A program made the translations under genes and the position numbers. From CAYYWP01 sp050176585 (GTDB lineage Bacteria; Desulfobacterota; Binatia; HRBIN30; CADEER01): a DNA stretch of 64,000 bases. Positions 8,082 to 16,591 of this stretch are shown here, piece by piece. The number at the start of each line of letters is the position of its first letter. Position 1 is the stretch's first letter. The notes under the pieces were generated by a model. That model made no database searches and was not told the origin of the DNA. It worked only from the letters and a program-made list of their open reading frames with translations. Location of the stretch: the NCBI GenBank assembly GCA_050176585.1, contig JBFXHX010000017.1:1-64000 (forward strand), written 5' to 3'.

Positions 8082-10448
8082 ATGTCGTATATCGGTCAGT
8101 CGATCCCGAGTATCACGAATCGCAAGCTCGCCACCGGACACGGCGAGTTCACCGCCGATGTCATGCCGCCAGGCCTGGCGTACATGGCGGTGTTGCGGAG
8201 CCCGTACGCGTGTGCGCGGATCGTCTCGATCGATACGAGCGCGGCTGCCGCGCTGCCGGGTGTGCTGGCCGTGGTGACTGGCCGTGATCTGGAGAGCCTC
8301 GGCCCGATCCCGGCCGCGGCCGACCCCGGTTTCTACGGCGGGCAGTCGCGCAAGACCTATCCCCTGCCCATCGAACGGGTTGGGTTCGTCGGCGAGGCTG
8401 TCGCCGCTGTGGTGGCCGAGAGCCGCTACACCGCCCAGCAGGCTGTCGATCTGATCAGCGTCGAATGGGAAGAGCTGCCGGCCGTGCTCGATGCGATCGC
8501 TGCGCTCGAGCCAGACGCGCTCAAGACCGAGCCCTTGTGGAAGAACAACGTCATGATCGAGCGCGAGTTCGTCACCGGCGACGTCTCGAAGGCGCTGGCG
8601 CAGGCGGACGGCGTCCTGCGCGGGCGCGTGAAGGCACACCGCTACGTGCCCGCGCCGCTCGAGCCGCGCGCGTTCACGGCGAGCTGGGATCCGTTCGACG
8701 AGTTTCTCACCCTCTGGGCATCGACGCAGATGCCGCACACGGTGCGCTCCCTGCTCGCGAAGCAGCTCGGGCTCGCCGAGAGCAACGTGCGCGTGATCCA
8801 GCCGAACGTCGGCGGCGGATTCGGGCTGAAGGGTCCGCTCTCCCCCGAGGAAATCCTGGTGAGCTACTTCAGCCGCAAACTCTGCCGGCCGGTCGGATGG
8901 ACCGAGTCGCGCACCGAGCACTTCCTGGCCGCCGGGCATTGCCGCGAGACGATTCTGGAGTTCGAAGCTGGCTACAAGAAAGACGGCAAGATCTCGGGCC
9001 TGCACGTGCGCGTCATCGCGGACGTCGGCGCGCCCCGCGCCAACTACGGCTGGGCGCAGTCGTTCGTCACGACGTACTCGCTGCCGACGGGCTACAAGGT
9101 CCCTGATTGCAAGCTCGAGCTGAAGACGGTGGTCACGAACAAGTGCCCGTGGACCGGCTACCGCGCCTTCGGCAAGGAGGCCTCCTCGTATCTGATGGAG
9201 CGCGTGCTCGATCGCATCGCCGACGCGACGGGCGTGGACCGCGCCGAGGTGCGGTTGCGCAACTTCATTGCGCCCGAGGAGTTTCCGTACTCGCAGGTCT
9301 CCGGCGCCATCCTCGACAGCGGCAACTACGCGGCCGCGCTGAATCGGCTACTCGAGCTGGTGGACGTGCCGGCGTTCCGCAAGACTCAGAGCAAGGCGCG
9401 ACAGGAAGGCCGCCGCATCGGCCTCGGGCTCAGCTTCGCGCTCACGCCGGAGGGCTGCGCACTGCCGAACTCCGCCCTGCTCCAGGGGTATGACGGCACC
9501 ACCATTCGCATCGCGCCGTCGGGCCACGTCACCGTGCTCACCGGCGTCACTTCCCCGGGCAGCGGCAACGAAACGGGTATCGCGCAGATCGTCGCCGACA
9601 CGCTCGGCGTCCGCATGCAAGACATCCGCGTCGTCCAGGGCGACACCGACAAGTGCCCGTTCGGCATGGGCAACTACAGCTCGCGCAGTCTGATGATGGG
9701 CGGCTCCGCCGCCAAGCTGGCGGCGGAAGATCTGCGCCACAAGGTGCTCAACGTCGCCGCGAAGGCCCTCGAGGTCACCCCGGGGGACCTCCAGATGGAA
9801 GAGAGCACGATCTCTCTGAAGGGCGCTCCCGCCCGCAAGATCACGCTCGCCGAGGTCGCGCGCACGGTCTACCAGAACGCGCACGGCAAGGAGGCCATGG
9901 ACGTCGAGCCGGGCCTCGAGGAGACGCGCTACTACCGGATCGACAACGTCTACCATCAGCCCGAAACGCAGGGGCGCTTCAGCACGTATCCGACCTGGCC
10001 ATACGAGACCTGCGCCGTGGTGGTAGAGGTCGACCAAGAGACCGGCCTGGTAAAGCTGCTGCGCTACGTCGCCGTCCACGACTGCGGCACGGTGATCAAC
10101 CCGTTGCTCGTGGACGCCAACCTGCACGGCGGCATCGCGCAGGGCATCGGCGCCGCTCTCTACGAGGACATGGTCTACGACGAGAACGGGCAGCTCCTGA
10201 CCACGACGTTCATGGATTACACCCTACCGACGGCGCTCGAGATTCCGACCATGGAGCTCGACCATCAGGAGACGCCGACCCCGTTCACGCCGCTCGGCAC
10301 CAAGGGCGCCGGCGAATCCGGCATCACCGGCCCGCTCTCCGCGATCGCCGCGGCGATCGAAGATGCGTTCCCCGAGAAGAAGCTCTCGCTGATGGAGACG
10401 CCGCTCATGCCCGCCCGGGTGTGGCGCGCTCTCCAGGAGAGCGCGTAA
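8082..10448 (+). CDS. Xanthine dehydrogenase family molybdopterin-binding subunit (complete)
   Basis: This is a complete 788-residue large subunit of the molybdenum hydroxylase family. The N-terminal a/b hammerhead domain covers about residues 15-125. Molybdopterin-binding motifs follow: VQPNVGGGFGLK-like IQPNVGGGFGLKG near residue 245, TGYRAFGKEASSY near 360, and GTKGAGESG near 740 with the catalytic Glu. The loop GYRAFGKE differs from the AYRCSFR loop of form I CO dehydrogenase, so CO oxidation is unlikely. It starts at an ATG with GAGGAGCTCTA in front, 11 bases after the hydantoinase stop. The FAD and Fe-S subunits are not encoded beside it and must come from elsewhere. Expected role: hydroxylation of an N-heterocycle or aldehyde in the same pathway as its operon partners. 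Confidence 0.9.
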   Translation: MSYIGQSIPSITNRKLATGHGEFTADVMPPGLAYMAVLRSPYACARIVSIDTSAAAALPGVLAVVTGRDLESLGPIPAAADPGFYGGQSRKTYPLPIERVGFVGEAVAAVVAESRYTAQQAVDLISVEWEELPAVLDAIAALEPDALKTEPLWKNNVMIEREFVTGDVSKALAQADGVLRGRVKAHRYVPAPLEPRAFTASWDPFDEFLTLWASTQMPHTVRSLLAKQLGLAESNVRVIQPNVGGGFGLKGPLSPEEILVSYFSRKLCRPVGWTESRTEHFLAAGHCRETILEFEAGYKKDGKISGLHVRVIADVGAPRANYGWAQSFVTTYSLPTGYKVPDCKLELKTVVTNKCPWTGYRAFGKEASSYLMERVLDRIADATGVDRAEVRLRNFIAPEEFPYSQVSGAILDSGNYAAALNRLLELVDVPAFRKTQSKARQEGRRIGLGLSFALTPEGCALPNSALLQGYDGTTIRIAPSGHVTVLTGVTSPGSGNETGIAQIVADTLGVRMQDIRVVQGDTDKCPFGMGNYSSRSLMMGGSAAKLAAEDLRHKVLNVAAKALEVTPGDLQMEESTISLKGAPARKITLAEVARTVYQNAHGKEAMDVEPGLEETRYYRIDNVYHQPETQGRFSTYPTWPYETCAVVVEVDQETGLVKLLRYVAVHDCGTVINPLLVDANLHGGIAQGIGAALYEDMVYDENGQLLTTTFMDYTLPTALEIPTMELDHQETPTPFTPLGTKGAGESGITGPLSAIAAAIEDAFPEKKLSLMETPLMPARVWRALQESA

Positions 10449-10468
10449 GCGGCTTAGCACCTCGCCGG

Positions 10469-11776
10469 ATGCTGCGTACCCTGCTCGGCGCGCGCGACGC
10501 GATCGCGCGCGCCGAGATCGCGCCCGCGCAACTCCTGGAAGAGGCGCTCGAGGCGATCCGGCGTCACGCGACGCGCAACGCGATCGCTCACCTGCCGAGC
10601 GACGCGGACCTGCACGCCGCCATGCGGCGCGCGCCACGCGGGCCGCTGTTCGGGTTGCCGCTCACCGTCAAGGACCTGTTTGCCGTCGACGGCATGCCCA
10701 CGCGGGCGGGCACCCGCGCGAGCCTTCCCGACCTCGGCCCGCAAGGCGTCGCAGTCACTCGCCTCGTGCAAGCCGGCGCCGTCCTGATCGCCAAGGTCAA
10801 CATGCACGAGATCGCCGGCGGGGTGAGCGGTGAAAACGCCTGGACCGGCGATGTCCGCAACCCGCACGATCCGACCCGGCAATCCGGCGGGTCATCCAGC
10901 GGCTCGGCGGTCGCGGTAGCCTGCGGCATGGGGCTCGCGTCGCTCGGGAGCGACACCGGCGGCTCCATCCGGATCCCCGCCGCGCTCTGCGGCGTCGTGG
11001 GCATGAAGCCCACCTACGGCCTTATCCCGTTCGATGGCGCCCTGCCGTTGTCGTGGAGCTGCGATCACGCCGGGCCGCTGGCGCGCACCGTCGATGACGC
11101 GCACTGCCTGACGGAAGTGCTAGCAGCGACGCGGCTCGATGTTCGCCCGGTGGATGCTGGCGCGCCGGCGCGCCTCGGCGTCCCGCGCCGCTTCATCGAC
11201 GGCTGGCTCGGGCCGCCGGTGCGGCGCGCCTTCGACGCCTGGCTCGCTGAGATCGGCGCCGCCCGCGTGGAGCTGATCGACGTCGATGCGCCGGCGATGG
11301 AAAACGCGCTCGCGACATACGGCCCGCTGCGCGGCGCCGAGTCCGCGTTCGTCCACCGCGCGGCATTGGCCCGCGAGCCGGAGCTCTTCTCGGCGCCAGT
11401 GCGCGAGCGGCTGCTCGAAGGGCTGGCGCTGCCGGCGCAAGCATACCTCGAGGCCCAGCGCGCCCAGCGCGCGCTCCGCGCCGAGGTCGAGGCGGCACTG
11501 CGCGACCTCGACGGCTGGGTTTTACCGACCGCCCCGCTGCCGGCGCCGCCGCTCGGGACCACGGACGTGGAGCTCGAGCGCGGCACCACCGATCACCGCG
11601 TCGCAACCGTGCGGTTCACCCTGCCGTTCAATCTGGCCGGCGTGCCGGTGCTGGCGCTGCCCTTCGGTCGGGTCGACGGCCTGCCGATCGGCTTGCAAGT
11701 CGTCGGGGCGCGCGATGCGGACGCGCGCGTGTTCGAAATCGGCCGCTGGCTCGAAGCCCGCGGCCTCGTCGGTTGA
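10469..11776 (+). CDS. Amidase (amidase signature family)
   Basis: The 435-residue protein has the complete Ser-cisSer-Lys triad region: Lys in LTVKDLFAVDGM, the Gly/Ser-rich core QSGGSSSGSAVAVA and the nucleophile Ser in DTGGSIRIPAALCG. The chosen ATG at 10469 lies 20 bases after the hydroxylase stop; the open frame extends far upstream only as a shadow. Family members hydrolyse small amides, aryl-acyl amides, carbamates or Gln-tRNA precursors. Without GatB/GatC partners and with a short C-terminal half, a catabolic amidase is more likely than GatA. In context it would remove the amide produced after ring opening by the hydantoinase-like enzyme. Confidence 0.88.
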   Translation: MLRTLLGARDAIARAEIAPAQLLEEALEAIRRHATRNAIAHLPSDADLHAAMRRAPRGPLFGLPLTVKDLFAVDGMPTRAGTRASLPDLGPQGVAVTRLVQAGAVLIAKVNMHEIAGGVSGENAWTGDVRNPHDPTRQSGGSSSGSAVAVACGMGLASLGSDTGGSIRIPAALCGVVGMKPTYGLIPFDGALPLSWSCDHAGPLARTVDDAHCLTEVLAATRLDVRPVDAGAPARLGVPRRFIDGWLGPPVRRAFDAWLAEIGAARVELIDVDAPAMENALATYGPLRGAESAFVHRAALAREPELFSAPVRERLLEGLALPAQAYLEAQRAQRALRAEVEAALRDLDGWVLPTAPLPAPPLGTTDVELERGTTDHRVATVRFTLPFNLAGVPVLALPFGRVDGLPIGLQVVGARDADARVFEIGRWLEARGLVG

Positions 11777-11855
11777 GCGCTCGCAGCGCCAGTGCGGAGG
11801 CGCGCCTCGCCTCGGAGACGCACCTCCCGCACCGGAACAACGCAGCGCGCTCGGA

Positions 11856-12872
11856 TCAGCGGAACGCCGGCAATACGGTCTTGGCCGCGAGCTTGATGCT
11901 GTCCATGACGTGCTCGTGCGGCACTTCCACGTGGCTCATCTTCAACACCATATGGGTCGGGTTGATCATGTCCTTGATGCGCTGCAGGTGCTGGATGCAG
12001 TGCTGCGGATCGCCGATCGTGCAGCGGTCGCGCACGATGTCTTCCAGCAGGTCCGTGCGGCTTGACGGGATCGGCGTGCCGGAATCGTCGACCAGGTGAT
12101 TCACCGACAGGTAGAAGCTGTACTCGCCCATCAGGCCCGGGCTGCCCAGCCGCCAAGCCGAATCGGCATCCTTACCGACGAAGAACTCGCGATAATAGGC
12201 GAGCTCCTGGTCCGCGGGGTTCTTGCCGTGTTTCTTCAGCGCGGCCAGCCAGTGCTGCTTGTTCTGCGCGATGATCGGCAGCGGGGTGATCGGATCGGGA
12301 TACCAGCAATCGCCGACCTGTGCCGCGAGCTCGACCGCGTGGCGCTTCTTGGCCGCCACCCAGATCGGCGGCGCAGGGCGCTGGGCCGGCTTCGGCGTCA
12401 GGTTCACACCGTTGAGGTGGAAGTGCTTGCCGTGGAAGGTGACGTTCTCCTCCGTCCAGAGACGGCGCACGAGCGTCGCCCCCTCGCGCATGAGGCCGTT
12501 GCGGTCCTCGAGGCGCCGTCCGTAACCGGAGAACTCCTCGGGCCGATAGCCCTGCCCCACCCCGAAGATCAGGCGGCCGCCCGAGATCCGGTCGAACACC
12601 GCGGCATCCTCGGCCACGCGCACGGGCTCGTGCAGCGGCAGCAGCAGCACGCCCGTGCCGAGCTTGATCTTCGAGGTCACCGCGGCGAGGAATCCGAGCG
12701 CCACGAGCGGAGACGGAAACATCTCGTTATCGAGAAAGTGGTGCTCGCTGACGAAGGCAGAGTCGAACCCGACTTCCTCGGCGAGCTTGACCTGTTCGAC
12801 CTGGGCGCGAAACACGTCTTCCGCTTTCCGGTGCGGCGTCGAATACGGAGCGAAGGTCAGTCCAAACTTCAT
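11856..12872 (-). CDS. LLM-class flavin-dependent oxidoreductase (luciferase-like monooxygenase)
   Basis: The 338-residue TIM-barrel protein shows the bacterial luciferase-like pattern: DSAFVSEHHFLDNEMFPSP near residue 38, LGTGVLLLPLHEPVRVAEDA near 72 and the FMN-contact segment GRLIFGVGQGYRPEEF near 98. Members use reduced FMN or F420 and oxygen to oxidise diverse substrates, or act as F420 dehydrogenases; the co-factor cannot be decided here. A strong ribosome-binding site, GAGGGGGAAG, precedes the ATG on the minus strand. It is convergent with the amidase operon and divergent from the MetE-like gene. Confidence 0.85.
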   Translation of the reverse strand: MKFGLTFAPYSTPHRKAEDVFRAQVEQVKLAEEVGFDSAFVSEHHFLDNEMFPSPLVALGFLAAVTSKIKLGTGVLLLPLHEPVRVAEDAAVFDRISGGRLIFGVGQGYRPEEFSGYGRRLEDRNGLMREGATLVRRLWTEENVTFHGKHFHLNGVNLTPKPAQRPAPPIWVAAKKRHAVELAAQVGDCWYPDPITPLPIIAQNKQHWLAALKKHGKNPADQELAYYREFFVGKDADSAWRLGSPGLMGEYSFYLSVNHLVDDSGTPIPSSRTDLLEDIVRDRCTIGDPQHCIQHLQRIKDMINPTHMVLKMSHVEVPHEHVMDSIKLAAKTVLPAFR

Positions 12873-13280
12873 AGATAATCTTCCCCCTCAAATGGTCGGG
12901 CGACCCTATACAAGGGCGTCTAGGAAGGCCACAAGGGTGCGCTCCGGTGTGCAGGCAGGCCTTACAATCGAGCTGAGGCCGGTCGATACCCGCGCAGATC
13001 CGCCGCAGCGACGGCAGCATGGCAATCAGCTGTCGATCCTTCTCGCCGGCGATTCGGTTCGTCGGACACGGACCCGATCGACGCAGTGCGGATGTTGCCG
13101 CCGAGGTCGAACACGATGTAAGCCCACCTCCGCGCGAGCAAAGTAGGGTCATGCCCTGTGTCGCACGAATCGTTACGATGCGGCGCGCAGTGCGCTGCGC
13201 CGGCAGCTCTCGAGCGATGCAATACGACGTCGGGCAGCACTCACCGAGGGCGCCGGACCGCGCACCACATGGAGGCGACG
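12873..13280. other. Divergent intergenic region, likely promoters
   Basis: This 408-base gap separates the divergently transcribed monooxygenase gene and MetE-like gene. I see no coding sequence I trust. It should contain promoters for both sides, but no convincing -35/-10 pair or operator palindrome stands out by eye. Confidence 0.5.
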
Positions 13281-14357
13281 ATGAGCAGAGTGAATGGGAA
13301 GATCTTGTTCGTAGGTAGTATCCCGTTCCAGACCGCCGAAGAGGTCTTTTGTACCACCGCGCAGGCGGTCGGGGACCAGGTGAGCTGCCTGCCGGACGGT
13401 GAGATCGGCTTCCGCAAGCAGTGGATCAACTTCCTCGCCGCCAAGCTCTACTGTGAGCACCCCTCGCTCACCACGGTGAGCCGACCGAAAACCCCCGACG
13501 GTGGAGACGGCTGGGAGCCGACCGGCTACGACGAGCACTGGTTCTTCCGCGTGCGCGACGGCGTCGAGTCGATCCGCTTCGACGACCTCGGCTATGCGCG
13601 CGAGGCGAACGATTCGTACGCGGTCTTTCGCCGGCTGCGCAACGACGGCGTGATTCCGCGCGGCGTGCGCTTTCAGATCTCGTTGCCGCTGACGGAGAGC
13701 GCCACCCGCCCGTTCGTGATCAGCACCAAAGACTTCCAGATCATGTGGGCGGCGTATGAGGACGCGATGATGCGCGAGCTCGCCCTCATTGTGAAAGCCA
13801 TCCCGGCCGAGGATCTGGTCATCCAATGGGACATCTTCGGCGAAGTCGTGGCCATCGCCACCGGCGACCAGCGCGAAGGGCTATCGGCCTGGGAAGCGCC
13901 GGGAGATCCGTTTGACCGCTATCTGGGCGCGCTCCAGACCCTCGCCCGGCATGTCCCCGACGCCGTGCCGATGGGCCTGCACCTCTGCTACGGCGACCTA
14001 CTGCACCGCCATCTCGTCGAACCGCAGGACCTCGGCGTCGTCGTGCGCGTCGCGAACGAATCCGTGGATGCGATCAAGCGCCCGGTCGATTATGTGCACA
14101 TGCCGGTGCCGCGCAGCCGCTACGATCGCTCCTACTTCGCGCCGCTGCAGGATCTGTCGATCGGCGACGCGCGCCTGTACCTCGGGTTGGTCCATCACAC
14201 GAACGGCCTGGACGGCACGCTGCGGCGCATCGACGCGGCCAAGAGACAACGGTCGAGCTTCGGCATCGCCACGGAGTGCGGTCTCGGACGGCGCAAGCCC
14301 GAAACGATTCCGGAGCTGCTGAAGATCCACCGCGCGGCAGCAACGCAGTTGGACTAG
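13281..14357 (+). CDS. MetE/UROD-like protein (cobalamin-independent methionine synthase superfamily)
   Basis: The 358-residue protein begins KILFVGSIPFQTAEEVF after a short leader and contains VSCLPDGEIGFRKQW, LVIQWDIFGEVVA, MGLHLCYGD and a C-terminal GIATECGLGRR. This arrangement of a substrate-binding DGE, a TIM-barrel core and a late Cys (TECGLGR) resembles the C-terminal barrel of MetE and uroporphyrinogen-decarboxylase-like methyltransferases. I use the ATG at 13281, preceded by GGAGGCGACG. The stand-alone barrel lacks the N-terminal half of true MetE (about 750 residues), so methionine synthesis is not assured; methyl transfer or ether-bond cleavage of an aromatic substrate is possible. 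Confidence 0.6.
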   Translation: MSRVNGKILFVGSIPFQTAEEVFCTTAQAVGDQVSCLPDGEIGFRKQWINFLAAKLYCEHPSLTTVSRPKTPDGGDGWEPTGYDEHWFFRVRDGVESIRFDDLGYAREANDSYAVFRRLRNDGVIPRGVRFQISLPLTESATRPFVISTKDFQIMWAAYEDAMMRELALIVKAIPAEDLVIQWDIFGEVVAIATGDQREGLSAWEAPGDPFDRYLGALQTLARHVPDAVPMGLHLCYGDLLHRHLVEPQDLGVVVRVANESVDAIKRPVDYVHMPVPRSRYDRSYFAPLQDLSIGDARLYLGLVHHTNGLDGTLRRIDAAKRQRSSFGIATECGLGRRKPETIPELLKIHRAAATQLD

Positions 14358-14380
14358 AAAACAAGGGGTAAGGGGTTCGT

Positions 14381-14506
14381 GGTTACGGGTTTACGGGTGC
14401 GCGACTCACCGCCATAACGGGACGGTCAGCTGCATTACTGCCGGGACCGCGCCCGCGCAATTTTCACCACTCCGGGTTCGCACACCGTAAGCCGTAACCC
14501 CTATCC
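14381..14506. repeat. Imperfect inverted repeat upstream of sigma factor gene
   Basis: The left arm GGTTACGGGTTTACGGGTGC (14381-14400) and right arm CGCACACCGTAAGCCGTAAC (14479-14498) are imperfect reverse complements. GGGGTAAGGGG before the left arm and CCCCTATCC after the right arm may extend the match. About 80 bases lie between the arms. It sits between the MetE-like stop (14357) and the sigma factor start. It could be a small non-autonomous repeat element or a regulatory structure; a single copy is all the window shows. Confidence 0.5.
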
Positions 14507-14556
14507 GCCGCGCGCATTCCACCCGCCCCGCTGTGCTCGCGCGTATAAGTGAGCGA

Positions 14557-15090
14557 ATGGATGCGGACCGGGCACTGATGCGGCGCGTGGCCGGCGGCGA
14601 TGCCGTGGCGTTCACCGACCTCGTTGCGCTCTACGGACCGAAGCTGTTGGCCGTGGCGCATCGGCTTCTCGAATCGCGCGCGGATGCCGAGGACGCGGTC
14701 CAACGCGCGCTGCTCCAGTGCTACGAGGGCGCCGGCCGATACGAGCCGCGCTGGGCCGTGTCGACGTGGTTGTACCGCATCCTGACGAACATCTGCGTCG
14801 ACGAGCTGCGCCGGCGCGGCGTCCGCACGGCGCACCGCGCATTGCGCGCGGACGAGCCAGCGCGTCCGTTCGATGCGCCGGGCGAGGCGGGCCGCCGGAT
14901 CGATGTCGCGCGCGCCCTCGCGCGCGTTCCGCGCGAAGCGCGGGTGCTGCTCGCGCTGCACTACGTCAACGGGCTCGGCAACGCGGAGCTCGCCCGCATC
15001 CGCGGCATCTCGATCAACACGGTGAAAAGCCAGCTCGCGCGGGGCAAGTCCATCCTGCGCGCCGCGCTCGCGGAGGGAGGCTACGAGTGA
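14557..15090 (+). CDS. ECF-type RNA polymerase sigma factor
   Basis: The 177-residue protein has sigma-70 region 2 (AFTDLVALYGPKLLAVAHRL through DAEDAVQRALLQCYEG and WLYRILTNICVDELRRRG, about residues 16-95). Region 4 has the helix-turn-helix NAELARIRGISINTVKSQL at about 143-161. I chose the ATG at 14557; GTG at 14533 is an in-frame alternative. Its GTGA overlap with the MGMT-Ada gene and the following ATGA overlap tie the three genes into one transcript. ECF factors are normally held by an anti-sigma factor. None is encoded here, so the Ada-like neighbour is a candidate regulator (inference). Confidence 0.92.
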   Translation: MDADRALMRRVAGGDAVAFTDLVALYGPKLLAVAHRLLESRADAEDAVQRALLQCYEGAGRYEPRWAVSTWLYRILTNICVDELRRRGVRTAHRALRADEPARPFDAPGEAGRRIDVARALARVPREARVLLALHYVNGLGNAELARIRGISINTVKSQLARGKSILRAALAEGGYE

Positions 15091-15803
15091 ACAGCGACGA
15101 ATTCGAGCAGATGCTCGCCGAGTACTTCCGGCCCGCGCCGACCCCGGCGGCGCTCGCGGGCGCCGTGGTCCGCCGGGCGACAAGCGCCCAGCGCGAAGCC
15201 AACGCGCTGCTCGAGCGGCTTGCCGTGCAGGCCACGCCGCGTGGCGTCAGCCTCATCCGCGTGGGCCGGCAGGAAGCCACCGGCTCCGGCGCCGCCGCGC
15301 GATGGATCGACAGGGCGCACGCGGAGCTCCGCGAATACGTCGCCGGCCAGCGCACGTTCTTCTCGGTGCAACTAGATCTGTCCAACGCCCCGGCCTTCCA
15401 GGTCGAAGTGCTGAACGCGGCGCGCCGGATCCCCTTCGGCGAAGCGCGCCCGTATGCGTGGGTCGCCGAGCAGATCGGCAACCCGCGCGCGGTCCGCGCG
15501 GTGGGCACGGCACTCGGCCGCAACCCCGTGCCGTTTCTCCTGCCCTGTCACCGCGTGCTGAAGAGCGACGGCACCGCCGGCGGGTACATCTTCGGCACCG
15601 CGGTAAAGGAGGGCCTGCTCGCCCTCGAGCGCCGCGTGCCCGTGTTGGAAGGCTGTACCACCACCCGCATCGTCTGCCGGGTCGGGTGCTCCAGCGGGCA
15701 GCGCATGAAACCGGAGCACCGCGTCGTGTTCGCCTCGGTCGACGACGCCGCGTCGGTGGGTTACCGGCCCTGCCGCGTGTGCCGGCCGCAGGAGCTGCCA
15801 TGA
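15087..15803 (+). CDS. Methylated-DNA-cysteine methyltransferase fused to C-terminal Ada zinc domain
   Basis: The 238-residue protein starts at a GTG that overlaps the sigma factor stop. After an N-terminal extension of about 45 residues with no family I recognise comes an MGMT/Ogt domain, with RIPFGEARPYAWVAEQIG and the active-site motif LPCHRVLKSDG near residue 152. The last 45 residues carry the four-Cys pattern of the Ada N-terminal domain: IVCRVGC and YRPCRVCRP, with the VVFASVDDA stretch between. In E. coli Ada this domain is at the N-terminus, is followed by an AraC-type HTH, and its Cys accepts methyl from phosphotriesters. Here the order is reversed and the HTH is missing. Role: direct repair of O6-alkylguanine and probably sensing of methyl phosphotriesters. 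Confidence 0.85.
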   Translation: MNSDEFEQMLAEYFRPAPTPAALAGAVVRRATSAQREANALLERLAVQATPRGVSLIRVGRQEATGSGAAARWIDRAHAELREYVAGQRTFFSVQLDLSNAPAFQVEVLNAARRIPFGEARPYAWVAEQIGNPRAVRAVGTALGRNPVPFLLPCHRVLKSDGTAGGYIFGTAVKEGLLALERRVPVLEGCTTTRIVCRVGCSSGQRMKPEHRVVFASVDDAASVGYRPCRVCRPQELP

Positions 15804-16513
15804 GCGAGGCGCTCGAACGGCGGGCGGCCGAGCTCGATTGGAAGTCGATCGGCGAGTCGCTCGACGCGCGCGGCTGGGCGACAACGGGCCCCCTGCTCGA
15901 GGCGGGCGAGTGCGCGCGGTTGACGGCGCTCTACGGCGATGCGTCCCGCTTTCGCAGCCGCGTCGAGATGGCTCGCCACCGGTTCGGCGAGGGCGAGTAC
16001 AAGTACTTCGCCGCGCCGTTACCCGAGCAGGTGGCCACTCTGCGGCGCGCCTTCTATGCGCCGCTCGCGGCAATCGCGAACGGCTGGATGGAGCAACTCG
16101 CCGCGCAAGACCGCTACCCGGCGGACCTCCAGGGCATGCAGCGCCTGTGTGCAGACCACCGCCAGAGCAAACCGACGCCGCTCCTGCTGCGATACACGGC
16201 CGGGGGCTACAACTGCCTGCATCAAGATCTCTATGGCGACATCGCATTCCCGCTGCAGCTCACCGTTCTGCTGAGCGAGCCGGAGGTGGATTACACGGGC
16301 GGCGAGTTCATCCTCGTCGAGCAGCGGCCGCGCGCCCAATCCGCTGCGCAGGTCGTGCCGCTGTGCCGTGGCGAAGCGGTGATCTTCGCGACGCGCTATC
16401 GCCCGGCACGCGGGTCGCGGGGCTGGCACCGGGTGCAGATGCGCCACGGCGTCAGCGAGATCCGCAGCGGCGAACGGTACGCGCTGGGCGTCATCTTTCA
16501 CGACGCCGCGTGA
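15800..16513 (+). CDS. 2OG-Fe(II) oxygenase (Oxygenase-NA family, putative DNA alkylation repair)
   Basis: The 237-residue protein overlaps the preceding gene by ATGA. It has the HxD of a 2-oxoglutarate dioxygenase in NCLHQDLYGD (about residue 142), the distal His in QMRHGVS and an Arg in SGERYALGVIFHDA that should bind 2-oxoglutarate. The segments FRSRVEMARHRFGEGEYKYF and TPLLLRYTAGGY match the family described in Pfam as Oxygenase-NA (PF09859), proposed to act on damaged DNA. The operon with an Ada/MGMT protein supports a repair role for alkylated bases. Direct substrate evidence is lacking for most members. Confidence 0.85.
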   Translation: MSEALERRAAELDWKSIGESLDARGWATTGPLLEAGECARLTALYGDASRFRSRVEMARHRFGEGEYKYFAAPLPEQVATLRRAFYAPLAAIANGWMEQLAAQDRYPADLQGMQRLCADHRQSKPTPLLLRYTAGGYNCLHQDLYGDIAFPLQLTVLLSEPEVDYTGGEFILVEQRPRAQSAAQVVPLCRGEAVIFATRYRPARGSRGWHRVQMRHGVSEIRSGERYALGVIFHDAA

Positions 16514-16554
16514 CGGGCTGACCGGGGCATCGCATCAACCGGCGGCGCCCTACC

Positions 16555-16571
16555 CTCGACCGGCCGTCGAG
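16555..16571. terminator. Short hairpin between convergent genes
   Basis: A six-base stem CTCGAC / GTCGAG with a five-base loop lies between the 2OG oxygenase stop and the end of the convergent rhomboid gene. There is no T-run on either side, so a factor-independent terminator is only a weak possibility. Confidence 0.25.
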
Positions 16572-16591
16572 CATCGCCCCCGCGCTTCGGC

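Noticed and set aside
8082..10448. Form I CO dehydrogenase large subunit
   Set aside because: The active-site loop reads GYRAFGKE rather than AYRCSFR and no coxM/coxS genes are adjacent.
10469..11776. GatA subunit of Glu-tRNA amidotransferase
   Set aside because: No gatB or gatC nearby and the gene sits in a catabolic operon; generic amidase is safer.
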